Of a DNA stretch of 33,393 nucleotides, positions 17,154-25,398 are shown piece after piece; position 1 is the first letter of the stretch; every line of letters starts with the position of its first letter. The position numbers were made by a program, and so were the translations under genes. A model generated the notes under the pieces. That model was not told the origin of the DNA and searched no databases. It saw only the letters and a list, made by a program, of their open reading frames with translations. Source of the stretch: Desulfovirgula sp. (lineage in GTDB: Bacteria > Bacillota > Desulfotomaculia > Desulfotomaculales > Nap2-2B). The stretch covers positions 1 through 33,393 of the forward strand of contig DYES01000079.1 in assembly GCA_020725585.1 (NCBI GenBank), in the 5' to 3' direction.

Positions 17154-20066
17154 CTAGAATTTATCGTCCCCTGAACCCTCGACCCCCGGATTACCTTCTT
17201 CGTAGTCATGCAAAACCGCTTCGGCATCAATTACCAGCATCCATTCACGCCCTCCGGCGAAACGCACCTTTTTCTCCGTTCTCCCCTCCCGGTCCCCTTC
17301 CGAAACAAGCAGGCCGGCTTTCGCCAGAGCTTTTGCCGCCGTATCGTACTCAACTTCCACCTGCTCTCTAAAAAGCTTAACCAGAGGGTTCCGGGCCAGG
17401 GCAATATACTGTTTCCCTCCGATGTTGAGCGTCCGCCCAATCCATTTCGCCGGCGGCTTAACGTCCTGCCGCAGTCCTTCGATTGCTTCCTTGTTTTCCC
17501 AAATAAAGGAACAGAGTACGGAAAGCACTTTTTCCAAAAGAGGCCTGCCCCGAACGTTAACGAGGATGTGTTCCCACGCCGCGTCCAGGCAACGTGCCGT
17601 AATTTCTTTAGCTTCATCTTCAAGAACACCGCACGCCTTTAACAGCAACTCCAATCCGGCGGCACAGGCGGCAGCGCGTTTCGCCAGGCGTTTTAAAGCC
17701 TGGTTCTTTTCCGCGGAGCCGTCAGCTTTAACAGACACCGGCACCTCCGCGTCCGCTGCCGCGGCCAGCAGGTCGCGCCAGCGCGTGAACGCTCCTACTA
17801 CCGCTGCTTCCCGGTCAGGCAGATCGAGCAGCCAGCTAACGTAAGCGCGGCCGAGGTTGCCGTAATTTTGCAAGAGCTCTTTTTCTGCCGTCTCCGCCTC
17901 CTGCCGGTAAAATTCGCTTTTCTCCGGGAATACCGGCGGCAGCGAAAGCACCCGGTGGTGGACGCCCTCGCGGTTCACCACGTCCAGCACGGACTGTTCG
18001 GCGCTCAGCACCAGCACCGTGTAGAAATACCGGGTTTTCCTGCCCCCGCCGTGTTTGGCGCCACGTTCCTTCCCGGAGCCGATACCCAGGGAATAAACCA
18101 TTTCCGCTACCATATCCGAAAACCTGACGAGCTGAGTTTCATCAACATGGCAGGAGATGTCGCAATGGACTCCAAACAGGATTTCGGTATGCACCGTCGT
18201 CCGGTGGGCGGTGCGGATCATCCCCTTCTCGCCTGTTTCCGGGACCCCCCAGACCCCGGCGGCGAAACGGTTCGCCAAAGTTTTGCCGTGGCCCGCCTCG
18301 GGATCGGTGCTCTCCACCACGAAGCCGGCGATCTCCGAAAGGCCCTGCTTGACCAGAACGCGCATCAGCGGCCCGGCGGCAGCGGCCCCGACGAAAAACC
18401 CGATCAGCGGGTACTTCTTGACCCAGCGCAGGTAAGTCTCCACCTGCGCTTCGAGCGTGCCTTTGGCGCGAATGGGATCGAGAAGCTGCTTTTCGTTGAC
18501 CGACACGTCGCGCCACTCCGTCAAGGGGTCCTCCAGGTCCACGTCATCTTCCACGCTTCCCGTTTCGCCTTTCACCGCCCCGGACGCGGTGAAAATGTCC
18601 CGCCCCACGGCGAACACTTCCCTGCCGGAGGGCAGGGTGTGCCAGCCAGACCGGGAAACCACTATCCGGCACGGGATTTTCGCCCTGTCCGGGAAATCGT
18701 ACCGGAGGTCCCGCAAGGCGGCCATCCACGCCACGAAGCGGTTTTTCGAGTTGGAGTCCACCGGCAAATCTTTGTTTGCCAGGATGTCGAATTTCGCCGC
18801 GTTGAAAATTATCCCGGCCGGGAACTGCGCCCTCCGCCAGGCGGCGTCGTAATGCCACCACCAGAGCTCGTAGAGAACGTCGTCCTCCATGCCGTCCGCG
18901 GGCACCAGATGCACCGCCAGCGCGACCGGGGCGCGGATGACGTCGTGTTCGACCGGGACGGGGACGCCCATCGGGCTCGAATCGTACTCTATTTTCACTA
19001 CCCGGCCGTCCGGCTTGATGTCGTAATTCAAGGGGAGCGGGTAGTCGGCAAACGGCGCCTTCCGGGCGGGAGGGAAAACTTCGGCAAAGGTTTTCAGTTT
19101 TGCTTCCGGACCTTCCTTCTCCTTTTCCTTTTCCGATACGTACTTGCAGGACTGTTTCGCCCGGACCCCGGGCAGTTTTCGAACAGCGTCTTTCCGCAGA
19201 AACTTCGCCGTTTCCCCGCGGATCCCAGCAGCCTTCATCCCGGATTGCAGCCCGGTTTCTCCCTGGGTAGCCAGGATGGCCACCGCCCCCAGGATTTGCC
19301 GGTCTGCCGGAGCGTCCGGCTTAAGCCGCGCTTCAGCGTACTTTTCCGCCCCCGGAGCGTAGGAAATCGGCACCCACTCCGGGATCCGGTCAACAAGCCC
19401 CCAAAACTTTTCGACAGGGTTTTCACCTGCTTTTTCGTAAACCAGGATGTAGTCGTCGAGGCCGACCTTGCCGCCAACATCCAGTGCCGGTAAGGTTAAA
19501 ACCTTGACGACAGCGGCTCCGAGGGAATATAATATTTCCGCAAGCGTTGGGAAAGCATCCCATCTTGGGTGTTCCTGGTTTATGTCGGAGTCGTAAACCA
19601 GGATAACCGTTTGCTTTTCCCAGTCACGTTTCAACCGCCCGATCAGTGCCAGGTCAGGCGGCTTCTTTTCCCCGAGCGGCCCCCGTTCCCGCCAGGCGTC
19701 GATTCCCGCCACGGCCACGCAGTTGATCCCGCGCGATACGGCGACAAGAGCTTTCTTTTCCCCTTCGGTAATCACCACTACCGGAGCGCTCAGATCGGCC
19801 CCCGGAGGCACGTAAAGGCGGCACCCCGAACCGCGCGGCGCTACGTATTTCATATCGCCGGCCGGCCGGTCCAGCCGGACCCGGGCGTAACCATCGGTTT
19901 CTCCAGGGTACGGAAATACAATGCCGGTCGATTCCACCCGCACGCCGGTGAGCGTGAAAATATCGTCTGCCGTCGCGGAGTAGATACCGGTTTTTTCTAT
20001 GAGTTCCAGGGGTATTCCGCTTGCTACGAGTTTTGTGCGGTGTGATTCCGAGATTTTTTCGGCCAC
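17154..20066 (-). CDS. Primase-helicase: TOPRIM (DUF3854-like) plus DUF927-like helicase
   Basis: A 970-aa replication protein. The N-terminal part has a TOPRIM-like fold: VVVITEGEKKALVAVSRG near residue 100 supplies the Glu, and ILVYDSDIN near 160 the acidic pair, as in DUF3854/TOPRIM primases. The middle and C-terminal parts resemble DUF927 superfamily 3-like helicases: Walker A-type DPEAGHGKTLA near 590 and an acidic HVDETQLV near 640. Such proteins prime and unwind DNA at phage or plasmid origins. GTG at 20066 is chosen from AAGGAGGGG 6 nt upstream. It ends next to the iteron array. Confidence 0.85.
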   Translation of the reverse strand: MAEKISESHRTKLVASGIPLELIEKTGIYSATADDIFTLTGVRVESTGIVFPYPGETDGYARVRLDRPAGDMKYVAPRGSGCRLYVPPGADLSAPVVVITEGEKKALVAVSRGINCVAVAGIDAWRERGPLGEKKPPDLALIGRLKRDWEKQTVILVYDSDINQEHPRWDAFPTLAEILYSLGAAVVKVLTLPALDVGGKVGLDDYILVYEKAGENPVEKFWGLVDRIPEWVPISYAPGAEKYAEARLKPDAPADRQILGAVAILATQGETGLQSGMKAAGIRGETAKFLRKDAVRKLPGVRAKQSCKYVSEKEKEKEGPEAKLKTFAEVFPPARKAPFADYPLPLNYDIKPDGRVVKIEYDSSPMGVPVPVEHDVIRAPVALAVHLVPADGMEDDVLYELWWWHYDAAWRRAQFPAGIIFNAAKFDILANKDLPVDSNSKNRFVAWMAALRDLRYDFPDRAKIPCRIVVSRSGWHTLPSGREVFAVGRDIFTASGAVKGETGSVEDDVDLEDPLTEWRDVSVNEKQLLDPIRAKGTLEAQVETYLRWVKKYPLIGFFVGAAAAGPLMRVLVKQGLSEIAGFVVESTDPEAGHGKTLANRFAAGVWGVPETGEKGMIRTAHRTTVHTEILFGVHCDISCHVDETQLVRFSDMVAEMVYSLGIGSGKERGAKHGGGRKTRYFYTVLVLSAEQSVLDVVNREGVHHRVLSLPPVFPEKSEFYRQEAETAEKELLQNYGNLGRAYVSWLLDLPDREAAVVGAFTRWRDLLAAAADAEVPVSVKADGSAEKNQALKRLAKRAAACAAGLELLLKACGVLEDEAKEITARCLDAAWEHILVNVRGRPLLEKVLSVLCSFIWENKEAIEGLRQDVKPPAKWIGRTLNIGGKQYIALARNPLVKLFREQVEVEYDTAAKALAKAGLLVSEGDREGRTEKKVRFAGGREWMLVIDAEAVLHDYEEGNPGVEGSGDDKF

Positions 20067-20104
20067 TTTCACCCCTCCTTCGCGAAATTCCATATTGGCC
20101 TGCT

Positions 20105-20131
20105 AAAAGAAAAACCCCGGCAATGCCGGGG
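20105..20131 (-). terminator. Terminator or attenuator just upstream of the primase
   Basis: Minus-strand stem CCCCGGC-ATT-GCCGGGG followed by TTTTTCTTTT. It ends about 40 bp before the primase start, with no evident promoter in between, so it may act as an attenuator as well as a terminator. Confidence 0.78.
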
Positions 20132-20169
20132 CCAGGCCGATATGGAAGGGGTAAAAGCGTCACCTCCCG

Positions 20170-20196
20170 AAAAAAATAAGCCCGGCAGGGCCGGGC
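20170..20196 (-). terminator. Terminator after the MazE/AbrB-like gene
   Basis: Minus-strand stem GCCCGGC-CCT-GCCGGGC followed by TTATTTTTTT, about 20 bp past the MazE-like stop. It is the first of two tandem terminators before the primase gene. Confidence 0.8.
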
Positions 20197-20217
20197 AGCA
20201 GCGCACCTTCTTGCGGG

Positions 20218-20484
20218 TTAAATTAAAGCCAAGGATGTAAATTCCCGGCATCGCCATATTTCCCTACCTACTGGATTCCCTGTATTAATTTCGCCGTAAG
20301 TGTTATCGGGGGCAATCCGGGAGAGGAATTCTTCCAGTCTATAACATCTGCGGCGGATTATAAGAACATCTTTCTCAACCTGAAAATCAATCAGCGTGCC
20401 TTCAACAAGACCGATTTTTTTGGCTATAGAACCGGGGATACGAACCCCCAGGCTGTTGCCACATTTCACGATCCGTGATTGCAT
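20218..20484 (-). CDS. MazE/AbrB-type swapped-hairpin DNA-binding protein (orphan antitoxin)
   Basis: An 88-aa protein with a SpoVT/AbrB domain (RIVKCGNSLGVRIPGSIAKK, GTLIDFQVEKDVLIIRRR), followed by the MazE-like C-terminus (YGEINTGNPVGREIW). MazE normally precedes a MazF toxin gene, but here the reading frame continues for ten unrelated residues and then terminators follow. It is probably a solitary antitoxin whose partner was lost, or a regulator of the replication module. Confidence 0.8.
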   Translation of the reverse strand: MQSRIVKCGNSLGVRIPGSIAKKIGLVEGTLIDFQVEKDVLIIRRRCYRLEEFLSRIAPDNTYGEINTGNPVGREIWRCREFTSLALI

Positions 20485-20904
20485 TGTTAACTCACTCTTT
20501 TCTCTGTTTCGTAGTATATTACATTAAGAAGCCTTTTTAAAAATATAATACAGTATGACCTTTGTGTCACAGGCGCGCTTTGCGGCTTACCCTGCACCTC
20601 TGCCTGCTCCCGCAGGCTGGCCATACTGCTTTCACGATAATTATATACTCTGCTTTAGAATTTTAGCAAAAAGATTTTGCTACATTATGTATCGCAATTC
20701 CAGTATTCGCCTTGTTATTATTAATTTTTCAAAGATTTCAGCCGCAGAATTCTCCAGGTTTAAACTTGGGAAAAATTGTGCATTAGTACGGGTGATATCA
20801 TCTTCTTTTTTCGACATTATATCCTATATTTCATGGAAGGAATTTATGAGAAATAACATCGAATTTTTCTTTTGTAAACTTTTCTAAAATGGGAGGTAAT
20901 TTTA
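20485..20904. other. AT-rich intergenic region
   Basis: 420 bp without a convincing gene. A 110-codon open frame at 20555-20887 has no ribosome site and low-complexity hydrophobic content. This is the left edge of the AT-rich island; base composition changes sharply here from the GC-rich replication module. Confidence 0.5.
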
Positions 20905-21948
20905 GTGTCCAAACCTATTTATGCACCAATTTTAAAATGGAAAACCGGCGAAAAAATAGCTCTGCTTAACCTTAGTTCAAGCCAAAAAGAGTGCATAATT
21001 CCTATACTAGAGTTTACAGATTATCAAGAGCCATCTAGTGTAATAACAGATCTTGGTAATTGTTTTGAGTACCCTGTATATGTTGATACTATCTATGTTG
21101 ATGAAGAAGATAGAGAATACCTAACCTCTTTGATCGAAGAGTCGAAAAATTGTGGCCAAACAATATATCCCGTCTTATACTTTGATGACTTTCCAGATTT
21201 AGCTAATATTTTAGGTAACTTATCAGGTAGAATTGTTGTAAGACTACCAGTTCCAGAAGATATAGAAGGACCAGATTATTCAACTATCTTTAACTATTTA
21301 GCTGAATGGAATCAAGGTAGAAGTGTAGTTTTAGATATAATGCTGGATCTTAACGTTATAGAAACTAAAAAACAAGCTAATCTGCTTTATGCGGAATTAA
21401 AAAACATACTTAATACATACATTATGAAGAAAGATATTTGGCAAAACATAATTCTTGCAATGACTTCTTTCCCTGAAGACCTCTCTTCAATTCCTGCTGG
21501 TGGAAGTGCTTTTTTTGATAGAATAGACATCAAACTATTTAATAAAATTTATAATGACCCCTGTTTTGAGTTAATTAGACAACGTTTAATATTCTCTGAT
21601 TATGGTGTAACTAAGTTTACAGATACTGAAATTGATTTCTCGAAATTAAGGTATGGAATCCTCCCTAAAGCAAAGTACACTACATCAAACAAATATTGGG
21701 TATTAAAAGGTGCAAAAGATCACCTAGCAAAAACATGGATTAAAGGACATAAGGCTATAGCAATGGAAATATGTAATTCTGAATACTATTATGGAGAGGA
21801 TTTCTCCTTTGGTGACTTAGAGATAAAGGAAAGAGCATATGGCTTAAGTAACAAAGGACCCGGAAGTAACACTAATTGGGTTGCAATAGATGCAAATCAT
21901 CATATAACTGTTGTAATTCATGAGCTTTCCAGGACTTTCGATTTTTAA
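20905..21948 (+). CDS. Beta-protein (sce7725-like) family protein
   Basis: A 347-aa protein matching in style the Beta protein family (named after a phage T4 protein; the sce7725 group in annotation). It starts YAPILKWKTGEKIALLNLS and continues through alternating strands and helices with IIPILEFTDY, YPVLYFDDF and RIVVRLPVP, consistent with a TIM-barrel-like fold. GTG start with GGGAGG 8 nt upstream. It is strikingly AT-rich compared with the flanks and faces the sce7726-like gene, the partner often annotated beside this family. Molecular function unknown; family confidence moderate. Confidence 0.75.
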   Translation: MSKPIYAPILKWKTGEKIALLNLSSSQKECIIPILEFTDYQEPSSVITDLGNCFEYPVYVDTIYVDEEDREYLTSLIEESKNCGQTIYPVLYFDDFPDLANILGNLSGRIVVRLPVPEDIEGPDYSTIFNYLAEWNQGRSVVLDIMLDLNVIETKKQANLLYAELKNILNTYIMKKDIWQNIILAMTSFPEDLSSIPAGGSAFFDRIDIKLFNKIYNDPCFELIRQRLIFSDYGVTKFTDTEIDFSKLRYGILPKAKYTTSNKYWVLKGAKDHLAKTWIKGHKAIAMEICNSEYYYGEDFSFGDLEIKERAYGLSNKGPGSNTNWVAIDANHHITVVIHELSRTFDF

Positions 21949-22495
21949 GTTTCTCTCTCACAAAAGACGCAATTTCTGTACCCTTAATGTTTTTAACGGC
22001 TATTTTTCCCAACTCATATCTCGTTTTGCTTTTAATTCCTTTCGATAAACCATAAACTGTTAATAATTCACATATTTCTTCTTTCCATAATAGCTGGACA
22101 AGATTAATTGTTTCAACTTGTAAATTCTTACTTGGGCTTCTCACCACCTCTAGAGAAGCCCTCGTCTTGTTTTTTGTTATACAATATAAACCCCACCACT
22201 CCGGTATTATTTTTGTTGTTTTGTTGCAGTATTTTTCTGAAACAACTAAAGTCACAGTATCGAATATCTTGTTATATAAGCCTATCTGAAAAGGCAACCT
22301 CTCTAAATTATCACGTTCGCTTTTTATCTCATAACCGTGTATCTGGCCATTAATGACAGCAATATCAATCCTTGCACAACCACAACATACATCCATTTCA
22401 TGAATTACTATACAAGAAGGATCTGAAATAAACTCCTTTTTTCTTACAATTTCATTTAATAACAGGTTTCTAATATCTTTATCATAAATTTTCAA
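21872..22495 (-). CDS. sce7726-like protein, predicted PD-(D/E)XK nuclease
   Basis: A 207-aa protein resembling the sce7726 family. Near residue 40 it has RIDIAVINGQIHGYEIKSER, which fits the D-x(n)-ExK active site of PD-(D/E)XK nucleases, followed by LPFQIGLYNKIFDTVTLVV as in restriction-like folds. TTG start with GGAGGG 6 nt upstream. Its 3' end overlaps the convergent Beta-protein gene by 77 bp, so the two mRNAs are antisense at their ends. The AT-rich island and gene pairing suggest an acquired accessory, possibly anti-phage, module (inference). Confidence 0.78.
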   Translation of the reverse strand: MKIYDKDIRNLLLNEIVRKKEFISDPSCIVIHEMDVCCGCARIDIAVINGQIHGYEIKSERDNLERLPFQIGLYNKIFDTVTLVVSEKYCNKTTKIIPEWWGLYCITKNKTRASLEVVRSPSKNLQVETINLVQLLWKEEICELLTVYGLSKGIKSKTRYELGKIAVKNIKGTEIASFVREKLKNRKSWKAHELQQLYDDLHLLQPN

Positions 22496-22874
22496 CTAAA
22501 TCCCTCCAAATCTCGGAAGGTATAATAACTTAAAAAAATATTGGTAGTGCTGATACATTATTTATTTTGCTCCTTAGAACTACAAATTCTCATGAAAACC
22601 ACTTCCGCCTTTTCCAAAATTCTACAATGGAAAAATTTCCCCTGAGTAAAACATACTATTTTTTTGTTTTCAAGTCATTATTAATATACGATTAATAGGC
22701 CCTCTAACAGCAGATCTATCTCCATTTTTTCGTAAACACGAAGAATATCATATATTTTTGTCAAGTTAAAATATCTACCAAAAAATTATTTATTTCGTCC
22801 TCAAGCTAAATTAATTCTCCCGTTCAACAATCTTCTCTTTATCTCTTGATAAATTTATTGTATAGGGCTAAAAT
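22496..22874. other. AT-rich noncoding tail of the island
   Basis: 379 bp with no supportable gene, promoter or repeat on either strand. The high A+T ends abruptly at about 22870 where GC-rich coding sequence resumes, marking the right edge of the island. Confidence 0.5.
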
Positions 22875-23474
22875 TTAAAATCTCCGGGAGCTCCTGTTCG
22901 TAGTGCCCGTCGAAGTGTTTCTTCTCGCATACCTCATCTCACCACAGCCCCCCGCACAAAACTCCGCTATTTCCCGCGCCTCCTCCGAATCAATCGCCCC
23001 AGGTACCGGCGGAGGAAACACCACTGTCGCTTTCTGGTTTCTCCTCGCCCTCCGCCGTGCAGCCAGCCACGATTCCACAGCCCGGATTGCGGCGGAAGGG
23101 TCAACACAGAGCACATGCGCTAAAGCCTCCACCCCGTGACGCCCCGCCCGTTTGTAGGCGGTTGCCAGACAGACGTACCGCGCTCGGTTGGAAGGAGCGA
23201 TCCGGTATTGCCTGGCAAGCCGCTCAACTTCAACGGTCGTGAGCGTTCCCGACGTCGCGCCGACGTCCGTCACCCTCTGAATTTCCTGCCAGAGGCAGTA
23301 CCTGTAATAGTCCTTCCACCGCGTGAATTCTGGAGGGTGGTAGTAGTCGCCCAGCCGCTCCCTTACTCCGTGTTTCTCTACCTGCCTTCGCGCGAATTCC
23401 CTGATCTCTTTTCGCCTTTGCTCGCTGGACGGGATGGGTATTTCTTTCCCCCGGTTGTCGTGAATCGTCGTCAT
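22875..23474 (-). CDS. Hypothetical protein, possibly phage-derived
   Basis: A 199-aa basic protein of no recognised family. It begins MTTIHDNRGKEIPIPSSEQ, has helical, Arg-rich central sequence (SNRARYVCLATAYKRAGRHG, AAIRAVESWLAARRRARRNQ) and a C-terminal Cys-containing segment (EFCAGGCGEMRYARR). ATG at 23474 is selected by AAGGAG 5 nt upstream; an extension to 23642 has no ribosome site. Its GC-rich composition contrasts with the adjacent AT-rich island. Confidence 0.65.
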   Translation of the reverse strand: MTTIHDNRGKEIPIPSSEQRRKEIREFARRQVEKHGVRERLGDYYHPPEFTRWKDYYRYCLWQEIQRVTDVGATSGTLTTVEVERLARQYRIAPSNRARYVCLATAYKRAGRHGVEALAHVLCVDPSAAIRAVESWLAARRRARRNQKATVVFPPPVPGAIDSEEAREIAEFCAGGCGEMRYARRNTSTGTTNRSSRRF

Positions 23475-24051
23475 GGCTCCTTCTCCTTTTCCGCGCTTCG
23501 CCGAAGCCTTCCGGCTTCGCCCCCGGCCCGCCACGGGGAGGCGGCGGCAATTCGGGCCGGATAACCTGCGCCCATTTTCGCGGGCGCAGGGGAAAATTTC
23601 TTTTAAGCCCGGATCCAGTCTCCTCTCCTTTCGTCCGGTCACGTCTGCTTTCTCGCCGGAGGACCGAGGGGCCGCGAGGGCGACGGGACAGAACGGGGAT
23701 ACGGCGCGGTCAATTCCGCACCGGGCAAATATGCTGTATGGCTTGATCCGCTGTCCCCACCTTGTGGGTTAGCCGGGGGCGCTACCCCTCCGGCAGCTTA
23801 AGCCGATATGGTTCCGTTTCGGCTTCCGGTCGCGGGATCTATGCCTCACCCACACGGGCTCAGCGCCGCTTCGCACTCTGCCTCCCAGGTTCCGCCGCTT
23901 TTTGTGGTCCTCCGCAGTGGCCCGGGCGGCGGAAAACCTTTCTGCTCAAGTTCAGCTGGCACGCTTTTTTTAATTGCAAGAAGGTATAATTTGGTATGTG
24001 AAGAAAGTTTAAAATAAATGTTTTAGTATCAGGAATCGATAAGGCTTCTAC
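23475..24051. other. GC-rich untranslated region with several stem-loops
   Basis: 577 bp with no convincing gene. It contains a perfect 9-bp stem CCTGCGCCC/GGGCGCAGG (23575-23600) in the likely leader of the hypothetical gene at 22875-23474, a GAAGCC-TTCC-GGCTTC hairpin near 23508-23523, and clustered hairpins around 23757-23800 (CCCAC-CTT-GTGGG and GCCGG...CCGGC). It may be a structured leader or RNA; no known class is recognised. Confidence 0.4.
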
Positions 24052-24303
24052 CTACTCGTTGATGGCGGGATCGGCTTGCGAATTGCAAGCAAAAGTGCCA
24101 AAAATAATATCTTCTACAGGTATTCCAAAAAAGCGGGCGATAGTTTTGGCTCGTTTTAGACTGGGAGTTCTTAAACCAAGCTCGTATAAAGCTATGGAAG
24201 ATGCCGAAAACTCTATTCCTTCTTCATTATAGCGGGTTAATTCATCGGCTAACTGGCGCTGACTAAGTCCTCGTGTCTCCCTTAATTCGGTCAGGGTAAA
24301 CAT
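24052..24303 (-). CDS. XRE-family transcriptional regulator
   Basis: An 83-aa helix-turn-helix protein: LTELRETRGLSQRQLADEL, then ASSIALYELGLRTPSLKRAKTIARFF. The HTH is slightly expanded by TRYNEEGIEF between helices 2 and 3. It is transcribed divergently from a second XRE gene through a shared operator region. The 3' coding sequence itself contains an inverted repeat GCTTGC-GAATT-GCAAGC (24074-24090) like the upstream operators. Confidence 0.88.
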   Translation of the reverse strand: MFTLTELRETRGLSQRQLADELTRYNEEGIEFSASSIALYELGLRTPSLKRAKTIARFFGIPVEDIIFGTFACNSQADPAINE

Positions 24304-24348
24304 TTATAGTCACCTCCTTGCTTGCAATTCGTCAGCAGCTCTACTTTG

Positions 24349-24377
24349 ATTATAGTTGCGATATGTAAGCAAGTCAA
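24349..24377 (-). promoter_or_regulatory. Promoter with operator for the divergent XRE gene
   Basis: Minus-strand TTGACT (24372-24377), 17-bp spacer, TATAAT (24349-24354). The spacer is an interrupted inverted repeat TTGC...GCAA (24355-24371), a likely repressor site. Related half-sites, TGCAAGC or TGTAAGC, occur at about 24320 and 24404. Confidence 0.75.
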
Positions 24378-24416
24378 TAGGGCGCCCCGAAAAATATTAC
24401 GATTTGCAAGCGATTA

Positions 24417-24445
24417 TTTACTATGCTTACAGCTCGGGGTATTAT
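24417..24445 (+). promoter_or_regulatory. Promoter of XRE-hicB-hicA operon
   Basis: TTTACT (24417-24422), 17-bp spacer, TATTAT (24440-24445), 30 bp before the ATG at 24476. A TGCAAGC half-site lies just upstream and GCTTAC lies in the spacer, so the same regulator probably controls both directions. Confidence 0.6.
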
Positions 24446-24475
24446 ATACTTACAAAGAGAAAGCAGGTGGGAACC

Positions 24476-24820
24476 ATGAAGATATTGCCACAGCGCCTTA
24501 AACAAGCACGAGAAAAAAGGGGGTTAACCCAACGGCAATTAGCCGCTTTATTAAACGTTTCACCCAGCACAATTGCCCTTTATGAGACGGGAGATCGTAA
24601 GCCTGACCCTGCTATGCTAAGAAGGCTAGCAGATGCTTTAGACTGTACTACTGATTTTCTTTTGGGCAGGGTTGATGACAGAAATCTGTCGCTTACCGAC
24701 GGCACTCTTGCCGCCCACCGCACCGACGATCCGCTGAAAGATCTGCCGGAGGAAGCACGGAAGAGTCTGGAAGAGTTCCAGGAGTACATCTTGAGGAAGT
24801 ACGGGAAGAAGAAGGAGTAG
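24476..24820 (+). CDS. XRE-family regulator, first gene of hicBA operon
   Basis: A 114-aa protein with an N-terminal HTH (LKQAREKRGLTQRQLAALL, SPSTIALYETGDRKPDPAML) of the phage-repressor type and a C-terminal helical tail (LPEEARKSLEEFQEYILRKY) likely for dimerisation. ATG at 24476 follows GCAGGTGGG; the longer frame to 24356 runs through the promoter. It is followed 13 bp later by hicB, so it may regulate the toxin-antitoxin genes. Confidence 0.88.
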   Translation: MKILPQRLKQAREKRGLTQRQLAALLNVSPSTIALYETGDRKPDPAMLRRLADALDCTTDFLLGRVDDRNLSLTDGTLAAHRTDDPLKDLPEEARKSLEEFQEYILRKYGKKKE

Positions 24821-24833
24821 GGGGTGACAATAA

Positions 24834-25055
24834 ATGCCCGCTCGCCGTTTTTTGGTAATAATCGAGCAAGACGAAGACGGCAAATACGTTGCCTCGGTGC
24901 CCTCTCTTCCCGGCTGCCATACCCAAGCGGATAACCTGGCCGACCTGGAGGAACGTATTCAAGAGGCAATAAGGCTTTACCTTGACGAGAACGCCGGTGC
25001 CTTCCTGGCAGAAAACAAATTCATCGGTGTTCACCAGGTTGAGGTGCAGCCATGA
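24834..25055 (+). CDS. hicB: HicB-type antitoxin
   Basis: A 73-aa HicB domain: FLVIIEQDEDGKYVASVPSL, PGCHTQADNLADLEERIQEA. No separate DNA-binding domain, so autoregulation may be supplied by the preceding XRE protein. Its TGA overlaps the ATG of hicA (ATGA), the antitoxin-first order of many hicBA pairs. Confidence 0.9.
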   Translation: MPARRFLVIIEQDEDGKYVASVPSLPGCHTQADNLADLEERIQEAIRLYLDENAGAFLAENKFIGVHQVEVQP

Positions 25056-25339
25056 CGAGGCTCGCGATTATATCTGCCGAAGATATGGAGCGAATTTTGC
25101 TTCGCTTAGGTTTTGATCGGAAAAGGCAGGTGGGTAGCCACGTTATGTACACTCATCCCGATGGCCGCTGCACGGTTGTCCCCTTTCATAAAGGCGAAGA
25201 TTTGGGACGTGGGCTGATTAGAAAGATACTCCGCGATATAGGAATTTCCCCGGAAGAATACGAAAGGTTGAGACGTAAGGTGCGGTGCGCGGATGCCGAG
25301 ATGGGGTGCCAGGGAGCAGGGATAGCCTGGGGGTACTAA
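25052..25339 (+). CDS. hicA: HicA-type toxin with extra C-terminal tail
   Basis: A 95-aa HicA-like mRNA interferase. MERILLRLGFDRKRQVGSHVMY contains the catalytic GSH motif; VVPFHKGEDLGRGLIRKILRD completes the fold. HicA proteins usually end shortly after ISPEEYERL; here about 18 extra residues (from RRKVRCADAE on) run toward the neighbouring insertion sequence, so the original C-terminus may have been altered. The active-site region is intact. Confidence 0.88.
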   Translation: MTRLAIISAEDMERILLRLGFDRKRQVGSHVMYTHPDGRCTVVPFHKGEDLGRGLIRKILRDIGISPEEYERLRRKVRCADAEMGCQGAGIAWGY

Positions 25340-25398
25340 GAAGGCCTCTGGCAGGTTGAAGCCAGAAGGGCAAGCCCGCATACCCGTCCAATTCTGGA

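Noticed and set aside
17868-19493. Long (541-codon) plus-strand open frame opposite the primase
   Set aside because: No ribosome site, His/Arg/Pro-rich composition typical of the antisense of a GC-rich gene, and the minus strand has clear domain motifs.
20555-20887. 110-codon plus-strand open frame in the AT-rich intergenic region
   Set aside because: No ribosome site and low-complexity hydrophobic content without any family resemblance.
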